In this document: positions 1 through 7,824 of the stretch, piece after piece
Layout: each line of letters opens with the position of its first letter
Position numbering within the stretch: the first letter of the stretch is position 1
From: CAWEFA01 sp963808135
GTDB lineage: Bacteria > Bacteroidota > Bacteroidia > Bacteroidales > DTGW01
Assembly: GCA_963808135.1 (NCBI GenBank)
Contig: CAWEFA010000041.1
Coordinates: forward strand, 1 to 27,402
Reading direction: 5' to 3'
Length of the DNA stretch: 27,402 nucleotides
Notes under the pieces: model-generated
Database searches by the model: none
Told to the model about the DNA's origin: nothing
The model's input: the letters and a program-made list of their open reading frames with translations, nothing else
Position numbers and translations under genes: made by a program

Positions 1-282
1 GCCTACCTTTAAAAAATTTAAAATTTCAGTATTATGCTGCTTATTGAGATTCTCAATAAACTCCGGCTGCACATGCTCTGGCACAGGTTCTTCTTTAAAT
101 ACCACAGGGAGGACTTCAGCAAATCCTTGGACATCCACTACCGGATACTGGAACTTTTCCGAAATCCCGCAACTGACGAGGATTCTGAGAAGACCGTAAG
201 GAGATATCAGGGCCGGCTACGAAAGGCTACGCCAGTATTTGACGAGTTGAGCATACAAAGGAGCATCGACCAGGCCCGGTGA
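1..282 (+). CDS. GntR-family regulator, C-terminal FCD fragment
   Basis: This looks like the last 80 or so residues of a GntR/FadR-type transcriptional regulator, cut by the window edge. The readable frame begins near base 34 and contains a helical stretch (RFFFKYHREDF, then HYRILELFRNP) resembling the end of FCD ligand-binding domains, where the last helices read H..IL.A...D...AE. It stops at 282, 45 bases before the lyase gene, on the same strand. Regulators of this class normally control an adjacent catabolic operon, which fits the lyase and TRAP transporter that follow. The first 33 bases are unusually AT-rich and contain in-frame stops, so there is either another frame break or a poor contig end there. 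The family assignment rests on pattern only; the DNA-binding domain is not in the window. Confidence 0.5.
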
Positions 283-314
283 TTCAGACAGAACCATGTA
301 CCAGGAAACCTTTT

Positions 315-320
315 GAGGAG
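315..320 (+). promoter_or_regulatory. Shine-Dalgarno site of the lyase gene
   Basis: GAGGAG lies 7 bases before the ATG at 328. It favours that ATG over the upstream TTG at 313. Strong sites like this are seen in the left flank and not in the AT-rich core, in line with a different source organism. Confidence 0.6.
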
Positions 321-327
321 ATTTCAA

Positions 328-1685
328 ATGCCGCTGCACATCACTGATTCCGCGATCTATGGAAAAGACTTTGGGAGCCCGGAGATTCGGGAGATTTGGG
401 AGGAAAAACCGATCGTCCAGAGCTGGCTCGATTTCGAGGTCGTGCTGGCCGAAGTCCAGGCCGAGCTTGGAATGATTCCAGAGAGTGCCGCCAGGGAGAT
501 CAAGGCCAAGGGTAACCTGGAGCACGTTAAGCTGGAGCGGATCGCCCAAATTTACTCCCAAACCATGCTCTCCAGTGTGGCCATGATTCGAGCCTTCAAA
601 GAGGGTCTGTGAAGGAGACGCTGGAGAAATATCCACTACGGTGCGACAACGCAGGACATCTTCGACACCACGCTCGCTCTGCGCCTTAAAGAAACCATGG
701 ACGTGTTCGAGCGCGGCCTTAAGGACATCCGCAACACATTGAATGGACTGGCGAACACACATCGCAGTACGCTCATGGCCGGGCACACCCATGGCCAGCA
801 GGCTCTTCCGATCGCCTTTGTTTCACCGCCCCAATCTGGTCTGAAATGGTAGCGGGACATATCGAGCGCTTCGAAGAGGCCAGGCATAGGATCCTCGTTG
901 GAACGGTTTCGGGCGCAGCCGGAACCTGGCTTCTTTCCACTTTCTTTTTCGGCGACAAGTGCTTGGAGATGGAGAAGCGCGTGCTGGAAAGGTTCGGGTT
1001 GGGCGTTCCGAAGATATCGATTCAGGCGAGAATCGAGCCGCTTCGACGGAGTTCATGGGGCTGCTTGCTCTCACAACCGTGTCCTTCGAGAAGATCGCCG
1101 ACGAAATTTTTCTCAGCCAGCGGGTCGAATTCTCTGAGCTCGAGGAGCCCTTCGTACTCAACGGCAGATCAGTTCGAGCACCATGCCTCAGAAACGAAAT
1201 CCCAACCGCTGCGACTCCATAAAGGCACTATCGAAGAAAATCCGCTCTAACGCAAATGGCTTTTCCGAAATACACATGCGCGATTGAGGGACCACGCCCC
1301 ATTCTATCTCGAGGACCTGGTCATTCCCGAGACAGTCATCATGGCGGATACGATGCTCAAGCTGGCGAAGTACGTCCTTTCCGGCCTCTCCGTCAAAAAG
1401 GAAAACATGCGGCGCAATCTTAATCTCAGCGGCGGCCTGATAATGACGGAGACCCTGATGCTTGCGCTTTCCGAGCAGACCGGCAAAAAGGAAACCGCCA
1501 TGCAGATTGTGCACAAGGCGGCGATGGATGCCTTTGAGAAGGGCATCGCCATCCACGACTACGCCCCGGACGTGCCTGAGAATCAGGCAGATACTTCAGC
1601 AAAGAAAGAATCCAGGAGATCCCTCGGTCCGGAGAACTATCTGGGTCTAAACGATTTTCTCATCGACAGGGTCATTTCCGAATGA
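328..1685 (+). CDS. Fumarase/adenylosuccinate-lyase superfamily enzyme, frame-disrupted
   Basis: This is a lyase of the aspartase/fumarase/adenylosuccinate lyase/3-carboxymuconate cycloisomerase superfamily, cytosolic homotetramers that eliminate or cyclise across a C-N or C-C bond. Start at ATG 328 gives MPLHITDSAIYGKDFGSPEI. Superfamily landmarks appear in order but in changing frames: HYGATTQDIFDTTLALR (from 634), MAGHTHGQQALPI (about 775), EFMGLLALTTVSFEKIADEI (about 1050), the signature SSSTMPQKRNPN (about 1171) and an intact C-terminal third (1284-1685). The span fits an intact enzyme of about 450 residues. At least five frame changes are needed; one pair (extra G near 604, missing base near 629) removes the TGA at 610. 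Sequencing error is more likely than a pseudogene because the residues remain well conserved. Sequence alone cannot fix the substrate; a PcaB-like or general class II fumarase/aspartase role is possible beside a TRAP transporter. Confidence 0.8.
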
Positions 1686-1752
1686 AGCAGTGGGGGAGAA
1701 TTGCCGCAAGCGGAAAACATCTGGTTTTACTCTAACCGTCTATATCACAGAC

Positions 1753-1760
1753 AGAGGAGG
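1753..1760 (+). promoter_or_regulatory. Shine-Dalgarno site of dctP
   Basis: AGAGGAGG ends 5 bases before the ATG at 1766 and supports that start. Confidence 0.55.
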
Positions 1761-1765
1761 CGGGG

Positions 1766-2310
1766 ATGAAAAGGTTCGGCGTTTTGGCAATGGTCGTTTT
1801 GCTGGTCAGCTTCGCATCCTTACCACTGGCGCTCGCCGCGGAGAAAGTCTACGATCTCAGACTTTCCGTAGACAGCAACGAGAACCACCACCGCAACAAA
1901 GGCCTCAAGATTCTATCGATCTTCTCGAAAGAACTCCAACGGGAGGATCAAGGTCAAATTCTTTGATAGCGCCCAACTCTACAAGGACAAGGACATCCCG
2001 GAAGGCCATGAAGCTGGGCGCCGTGGACATGGCCTTGCCGGGCATCTGGCAAGCTCCAGGGCGTCAACCCGAATATGGCTATCACTGGATCGCCCATGTT
2101 CTACGGTCTTCCGGATGAGTTGACCAAGAAACTGATAGACGGTGATGTGGGCAAGATGCTCAGCGCATCCTTGGAAAAGATCATGGGTGTCAAAGTCCCA
2201 GGTAAGTGGTACTACCACGGCTATCTCAATATCTGCAACAAGATTCATCCCATCAAGACTCTTGAAGACTTCAAGGGGCTGAAGATCCGGCATATGGGAG
2301 TCCCGGTTCA
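1766..2310 (+). CDS. TRAP transporter solute-binding protein DctP, 3'-truncated
   Basis: This is the periplasmic substrate-binding subunit of a tripartite ATP-independent transporter, which captures a carboxylate-type ligand for a DctQM permease. A signal peptide opens the protein (MKRFGVLAMVVLLVSFASLP, cleavage after LALA), followed by the mature start AAEKVYDLRLSVDSNENHHR. DctP features follow across two or three frames: KVKFFDSAQLYKDKDIP, MKLGAVDMALPGIW, then a clean stretch (2075-about 2305) with MFYGLPDEL, GKWYYHGYLNI and the hinge-region motif LEDFKGLKIRHMGVPVHF. About 180 of the usual 330 residues are present. The frame then runs into unrelated AT-rich DNA and stops at 2341, so the 3' half and the DctQM genes are missing because of the join. 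It sits 80 bases after the lyase, plausibly in the same operon. Confidence 0.8.
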
Positions 2311-2320
2311 TTTTACAAAG
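2296..2320. other. Probable assembly join between unrelated genomes (left)
   Basis: Base composition changes abruptly here from about 55% GC to about 35%. To the left, a DctP gene on the plus strand is cut in mid-domain; to the right, a propeller gene on the minus strand is cut just after its last visible blade. An artefactual open frame crosses the join and runs to 1979 on the minus strand, so its last 100 or so residues are not real. No repeat, integrase or duplication is visible at the join. Confidence 0.75.
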
Positions 2321-4084
2321 CCCGTCAGGTGTGCCAATCCATAGGATGCCATTTGTGTCTTCATAAATACAAAGAATTTTGTTACTGCATAAACTTTTAA
2401 TATCGCCGATTCTTTTTTGGTAGCATTTAAATTTTCCCAACTTAGGGTCGAAACTTATTAGCCCTTTGTTTATAGACCCAATCCAAATTATGCCATTTCT
2501 ATCTTCTAACAACGACCATATATAATCATCGCTAATATTATATGGGATATTTGGATTGTTCTTGTACCGTAGAAATTTTTTATCTCTATAATTATAACTG
2601 TTTAACCCTTCAGTTGTGCCAATCCATAAATTATCCGATTTATCATTAATAAGGTGCCACACACTTCTGTTGCATAAACTGTTCGGATTATTAGGTTCAG
2701 GATAGTACCTGGAAAATTTGTTTGAAACCGGGTCGAACCGATTTAACCCATTATCGGTACCAATCCAAAGCATTCCGTTTGAATCTTCACTCAATGTTCT
2801 TACTACATTATTGCTAAGGCTGTTATTATCGCAAAAATTGTAAGCATAATGACTAAATTTATTTTTCTTCCTGTCAAAGCGGTTTAAACCACCATTATAA
2901 GTACCAACCCAAATAATTCCCCTGCTGTCTTCAAGAACTGTCCAAATTGAATTATTGCTTAAACTGTTAGCATCATCGGCAATATTCCTGTAAAGTTTTA
3001 GTTTTCTTTTTTTAATGTTGAACTTGTCAATCCCGCCAAAATCTGTTCCTAACCATAATATACCCGATTTATCTTCAATAATTGAAAGCACATTATTACT
3101 GCTTAAACTATTTGGTTCATTAGAGTTGTATAAATAATGAATAAATTTGCATTTATCATTTACACAGCTCTCAATAATGTTCAAGCCTCCGCCATTAGTG
3201 CCAATTAATAAATTTCCTTTGCTGTCCTGGTAAATAGTCCTTATTATATTATTGCTTAAACTTGTTGGATCGTTTATATCATTCAGATAACGAATAAACT
3301 GATTTTTTTTAACATCGAAACGATTTAATCCACCGCCCCAGGTGCCAATCCAAAGTTTGCCAATCTTATCCTGGAAAATTACAGATACTGCATTATGGCT
3401 GATACTGGAAGGATTGTTCGGATCATTAAAATAGCCGGTAAATTCTTCTTTCATTCTGTCAAAACAATCCAATCCATTATCTGTCCCTATCCATAAATGT
3501 TTATCAGAATCCTCAAAAATAGATAAGACCCTGTTGTTACTAAGACTTTTTCTATTGCGAGGGTCATTCGTATATCGGGTAAATTTTCCCGTTTTCCTCT
3601 CAAGCTTATTAAGCCCTCCTCCATAAGTTCCAATCCATAGATTCTTTGAATGATCCTCGTATATGCAGCGAATATAATTATTGCTTAAACTTTTAGGGTC
3701 ATCCTTACTATAAAAATATTTTGTAAACCTTTCTTTTTCCCTGTCAAAGCGGTTCAGCCCATCTTCCGAACCAATCCAAAGTTCACCAAAACTATCTTCA
3801 ATAATAGATTCGATATGATTGTTGCTTAAGCTATATTTATTTAATGGATCGCTCTTATATATTTTAAACTGGTAGCCATCGAAACGGTTTAAACCGTCGT
3901 ATGTAGCAAACCAGAAAAATCCCTTTTTATCCTGGCAAATACACAATACCGAACTTTGAGATAAACCTGATTCGATAGATATTTTTTCAAATGAATTTTC
4001 AATTACCTGTGAATATGAGTAAAAACAATCAATTGCTATTGTTACAACTAATAATAAATTTTTATTTAATATTTTGAATTTCAT
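2310..4084 (-). CDS. Two-component-regulator propeller sensor protein, 3'-truncated
   Basis: The product is a secreted or periplasmic sensor with a cleavable signal peptide (about residues 1-25, ending YSYS) and a repetitive beta-propeller region. Twelve copies of a roughly 49-residue unit can be counted. Each carries an E/QD..G.LWIGT..GGLNRF core followed by a SLSNN turn (for example ELWIGSEDGLNRF, NLWIGTYGGG, IIWVGTYNGG). This is the Reg_prop arrangement found at the N terminus of Bacteroidota hybrid two-component systems and some diguanylate cyclases, where it binds a ligand in the periplasm; 12-14 repeats usually form two seven-blade propellers. The rest (Y_Y_Y domain, membrane helix and output domain) is lost at the join, so the output is unknown. 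The apparent continuation past WIGTPDGLCKMN belongs to the other genome. Start at ATG 4084. Confidence 0.85.
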
Positions 4085-4355
4085 TTGTTACCTGTCCGCT
4101 TAAAATTTACAGTATTTTATATCATTTATTTTATACGTTATTTATTAAAAATAATCAAAAAAATTAGAAATTATTAATACTTCCGGCAATTTTCGTAATT
4201 TAAAATCATTCATTTCAATTATTATTTTCTTTAAAATTTTATTTTTTAATTATAATTTCCGGGAAAATATAATACAATAAAAGGGTTTCAAATGCTAACC
4301 TGTGAAATTAAAATTCCTGTAAAATATTTGTAATTTTGCAGTAAAATTTTGCAAT
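4085..4355. other. AT-rich divergent intergenic region
   Basis: This 271-base gap separates the divergent propeller and S4-domain genes and must hold promoters in both directions. It is extremely AT-rich with long A/T runs. I see no convincing RNA, repeat or operator in it. Confidence 0.5.
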
Positions 4356-4739
4356 GTGCCGTTAAAGGAACAAATTCGGATTGATAAATGGCTTTGGGCT
4401 GTTCGTTTATTTAAAACACGTACACTTGCAGCAAATGAATGTTTTAAAGGACGGGTATTATTGAATGGCAATCCTGTTAAACCTTCGCACATAGTAAATG
4501 TAAATGAAATTATTATTGTCAGAAAACCGCCTGTTATTCATACTTATAAAGTTAAAAATATTCTTAAGAACCGTGTTTCGGCTAAAGTTGTAAAAGATTA
4601 TGCCGAAGACCTTACTTCAGACGAAGAACTCAATAAACTTGAGCTGGCAAAAATAAATATTAATTTTCAACGCGATCCTGGTACTGGCAGGCCAACCAAA
4701 AAAGACAGGCGTAAGATTGAAAAATTAAAAGAGTTTTAG
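4356..4739 (+). CDS. hslR: S4-domain RNA-binding protein, Hsp15-like
   Basis: This 127-residue protein matches the heat-shock protein 15 family, small cytosolic proteins that bind stalled 50S subunits carrying peptidyl-tRNA and help recycle them. The S4 fold occupies residues 8-70: IRIDKWLWAVRLFKTRTLA is the diagnostic opening, followed by CFKGRVLLNGNPVKPSHIV. The C-terminal third is basic and ends in DPGTGRPTKKDRRKIEKL, also typical of the family, with lysines and arginines available for rRNA contact. The length is normal. The ATG is preceded by no Shine-Dalgarno site, as is usual in this phylum. The DUF4924 gene follows after 46 bases and may be cotranscribed. Confidence is high for the family and moderate for the exact Hsp15 role, since Bacteroidota homologues are less studied. 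Confidence 0.88.
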   Translation: MPLKEQIRIDKWLWAVRLFKTRTLAANECFKGRVLLNGNPVKPSHIVNVNEIIIVRKPPVIHTYKVKNILKNRVSAKVVKDYAEDLTSDEELNKLELAKININFQRDPGTGRPTKKDRRKIEKLKEF

Positions 4740-4785
4740 TTTTGTTTATTGGTATTAAAAGCATAATGAATTAAACTTATTGAAT

Positions 4786-5331
4786 ATGATAATTGCAAAG
4801 GAAAAGAGAAGGACAAATGTTTCGGAATACATACTTTACATGTGGCAAATTGAAGATATTCTGAGAGCTTGTAAACTTGATTTTGATATTGTTAAAAGAA
4901 AAATTGTCGATGGTTATAAGATAGATATTGCAACAAATCACGAAATTTCCGAGTGGTACAAAAGCCTCATTGAAATGATGAAGTCTGAAGGAATTTCAAA
5001 TTCAGGACATTTGCAAATGCTTAAAAATACTGTAATGGAAATGAATGAGGTGCACATGAAACTTTTAAGCAGTAGCAAGGAACATAATTATAAGCATGCT
5101 TACTTTACGGCAAAATCTAACATCGACCTGTTTCGTAAAAAAAGCAGTAATATTGAAAACAACGATATTGAAATATGCTTGAATGCATTGTACCTATTGC
5201 TATTAATGAAAATTTCAAAGAAAGAAATTTCTTTAGCAACTATGGAATCTATGAATTGTTTCAGCAAATTGCTCTCCTTATTATCTGCAAAATTTAAAGA
5301 TTGGGAAGAAGGAAAAATAGATATTCTTTAA
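4786..5331 (+). CDS. DUF4924 family protein
   Basis: This is a 181-residue soluble, mostly helical protein of unknown function. The start MIIAKEKRRTNVSEYILYMW and the following IEDILRACKLDFDIV match my recollection of DUF4924, a family essentially confined to the Bacteroidota. The TTG at 4780 could extend the frame by two codons, but the ATG at 4786 gives the family's usual N terminus. No signal peptide, membrane segment or catalytic motif is visible; the protein is rich in Lys, Glu and Met. It lies after the S4 gene on the same strand and converges with the cyclase/HD gene, 39 bases from that gene's stop. A function should not be inferred from this context. Confidence 0.75.
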   Translation: MIIAKEKRRTNVSEYILYMWQIEDILRACKLDFDIVKRKIVDGYKIDIATNHEISEWYKSLIEMMKSEGISNSGHLQMLKNTVMEMNEVHMKLLSSSKEHNYKHAYFTAKSNIDLFRKKSSNIENNDIEICLNALYLLLLMKISKKEISLATMESMNCFSKLLSLLSAKFKDWEEGKIDIL

Positions 5332-5370
5332 TTGACTGAATTGTAATTTTTTTATGGGATATATTTTCGT

Positions 5371-6814
5371 TTATCCGATTTCAATTAGTTTCATAATCCG
5401 TTCAATTTGTTTTTGCTTGTTTACTTCCCGCAAACTCTGGGCTGTTTTAGTAAAATATTGATGTTCGGAAATAAAATCTAATTGTCTTTTATTCCATTCT
5501 TTTAGCGAACCTATTTTATTCTGGTCTTTAAGTTCTTTATAAAGGGTATTGGAAACAGGGATAAAATCAGCTCTGCCGAGATAATCCAAATCAGCGTCGC
5601 AAATAATTTTTTCGAGCAGGTTTTTTGGTTTGGGTGGAAGCTTAGTGGCCATAATAAGTTCACAAATACGGTTTATCTGGTCGGTATTATAATTAAACTT
5701 AGGCAAATACTCGTTCGCAAGTTGTGTACCATAAAACTCATGGTTATCGTAATTAACAATATGACCGGAATCGTGAAATAAAGCCGCAGTTTTCAATAAT
5801 AATATATCTTCGTCTGAAACGCCTTCGCCCCAACCGATTAATTCAACTTCTGTAACTACATCGACGGTATGTTTAACATTATGGTAAAACAGATGACGTG
5901 GAAGCTCCTTTTCAAGCTTATCAAGTATAATTTCCTGAATGTCGGTGAACTGAATCAATCCGAAAAGCGTTTTGAAACTCTTACCGGGTTTTAAACCAAG
6001 CCCTTCTTCCGACAGTTCCGGCTTAATGCCATTTACAATATACATTTCTGTATCGCCATAATATTTAATTGGCAATTTTCCGAAATATTCGCAGATAAAA
6101 AATTCCTTTACCAATTCATAAGTGTTTGCCGAGATTACTATCTTCCCCAATGGACCGCACGACTCCATTCGCGTGGCAATATTTACGGTATCGCCTTTAA
6201 TATCGTAATTTATTTTTTTCTGCCCTGTTATTGTAGCATTCACGGGCCCTGTATGTATCCCGATTTTTAAATCCCATACCTGTTCGTCAAGGTTTAAGCG
6301 CTGTACATCATCTACAATTTGTTTCAGCTCTATGGCAGCCATAACAACTTCAATTGGGTTGGTTATGTTTTTTAATGGAATGCCGCCGGCACACATAAAG
6401 CTGTCGCCAATGGTCTTTATTTTCTCAATTTTATATTTTTGAACAATATTGTCGAAGTTGATAATAATTGAATCAAGCTGGTCCATTAATGCCTTGGAGT
6501 TGGAGTTCTCGGCTATCTTTGTAAAACCCTGAATATTTGCAAAAAGCACAGTAGCCATATTAAATCGAAGAGCCCGGGATTCTTCAATCTGTTTCTGATC
6601 CTGTGGATTGATATTTAAATTTGCAAGTATGCTTTTATACTCTTCATTTGCTTCAAATAATTCTTCATTTTGTGCCCGTAAATATTCGTAATGATTCTTT
6701 TAATTCTTTATTTTGTTTAATTAGTTTAGAAATTCTTTTAACTAATTCAGCGTAGTTTTCCACTGTAGAAATATCTTTATCGTAGAAATAGTCAAGTTTA
6801 TTAGTTTGAAGCAT
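5371..6814 (-). CDS. Class III nucleotide cyclase domain fused to HD domain, one frame break
   Basis: This cytosolic signalling protein has three parts. From ATG 6814 comes a coiled coil (MLQTNKLDYFYDKD... then LRAQNEELFEANEEYKS), interrupted by a single-base frame break between 6688 and 6700. Next is a class III cyclase domain (VLFANIQGFTKIAE, EKIKTIGDSF, GIHTGPV, YDIKGDTVNIATRMES), then an HD domain (YHNVKHTVDVV, LFHDSGH, CDADLDYLG) with the usual metal ligands. Lys in EKIKT and Asp in YDIKG point to ATP rather than GTP, and the transition-state Asn and Arg in VNIATRM are present. The first metal-binding Asp (normally FADI) is Asn, so activity is doubtful. The HD part could hydrolyse a nucleotide. 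The intact reading frame begins only at 6558; the upstream part restores a normal coiled-coil linker if the break is corrected. No partner gene adjoins it. Confidence 0.8.
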
Positions 6815-7063
6815 TTCTATTTGAATTAGAAATTATGAAAAAAATTATATAATAGTTCTCTTACGTATATGAAATTAAAACGTTATCGAAATTTGAAATA
6901 AATATTTGAAAAAATTATGATTAATTTTTTCGCTTTTTCTTTAAAAAAATTGATTGAGTTTTATTTAGCTTGAATTGTTTGCAATTTTATAAAATGTTGA
7001 AAAGTTGATATAACTTGTGAAATAAAAATTTGAAAGTTTGAGTAGATGTCCAATTCTCGGAAA

Positions 7064-7634
7064 TCAGGTATTGATAAACTCAAATATAAGATTATAAGCT
7101 TCCCCGATACATTTTTCCAAATCATCATTAATAAGGGTACGGTCAAATTGTGAATTAAACGACAATTCATATTCTGCCCTGTTCAGGCGTTGTTTTATTT
7201 TTTCAGGAGGATCGGTATGCCTATCGAGCAGCCGCTTTTCGAGCGCTTGCAACGAAGGCGGCATTACAAATACAGACAATGCCTGATCTCCGAATATTTT
7301 TTTTAAGATTCAGTCCTCCCTTAACATCAACATCAAAAATTATAGTGTTGCCTTTGTTCCATATCCGCTGAGGTTCGGATTTTGGTGTGCCATAAAAGGT
7401 GTTTTCATAAACTTCTTCTGATTCAATAAGTTCATCATTTTCAATTTTCTTTCTGAATTCTTCCAAACTAAGAAAGTAATAATCTTTCCCGTCAACTTCC
7501 CGGTTACGTGGTTTGCGGGTAGTTGCCGATATAGAAAATTCGAGCTTTAACCCGGGCTTTTTCAACAGGTTATTTACAATTGTTGTTTTGCCGGATCCAC
7601 TCGGGGCAGAAAATATGATGCACTTGCCTTGCAT
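7064..7634 (-). CDS. gmk: Guanylate kinase, one homopolymer frame break
   Basis: Guanylate kinase phosphorylates GMP or dGMP to the diphosphate with ATP in the cytosol and is essential for nucleotide supply. The P-loop is at the start (MQGKCIIFSAPSGSGKTTIV), then the GMP-binding segment (ISATTRKPRNREVDGKDYYFLSLEEF; Arg, Tyr and Glu present), FYGTPKS, and FDVDVKGGLNLKK. The frame breaks at an A8 run (T8 near 7300); with one A fewer it continues as KKIFGDQALSVFVMPPS and through the lid (RLLDRHTDPPEKIKQRL) to a stop at 7064. The corrected length is 189 residues, normal for the family. Because every conserved block survives and the break is in a homopolymer, a sequencing error is much the likeliest explanation. 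No operon partner is apparent; metH lies 190 bases upstream on the same strand. Confidence 0.9.
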
Positions 7635-7730
7635 TGATTTTTAGTATTAACGTACAAAACTAATAATTTAACTTTCTATACGGTTGTAAGCTGCTGATTT
7701 GTTTATTTATTTTCCAGAAAATGTAACGAT

Positions 7731-7815
7731 AGGTAGAAAGGCTATAGACTAACAGACTACAGGAGAAAGAAAAGCCTTCAGCCTACAGTCTAAACAACCC
7801 GAATAGCTTTATAGT
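7731..7815. repeat. Intergenic repeat, copy 1 (downstream of metH)
   Basis: The first 28 bases, beginning AGGTAGAAAGGCTATA, match the copy at 11678 with two differences, and both copies later share GCCTTCAGCCTA. The spacing between the blocks differs. Together the copies bracket metH. Confidence 0.55.
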
Positions 7816-7824
7816 TAAACAGCA

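Noticed and set aside
217..792. 191-codon minus-strand frame opposite the lyase gene
   Set aside because: It is a shadow; the plus strand has lyase signature motifs throughout.
1979..2310. C-terminal 100 residues of the 701-codon minus-strand frame containing the propeller
   Set aside because: This part is the antisense of the DctP gene across the join, without any propeller or output-domain pattern.
1..2310. Left flank as a horizontally acquired island
   Set aside because: No integrase, tRNA or duplication; a gene is cut on both sides of the boundary; the error rate also changes there. Chimeric assembly explains more.
4295..4492. 65-codon minus-strand frame over the start of the S4 gene
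   Set aside because: Shadow of the Hsp15-like gene with no recognisable features.
7280..7320. Programmed frameshift in gmk
   Set aside because: Guanylate kinase is not known to use one; the break lies in an A8 run and the expected protein is restored by removing one A.
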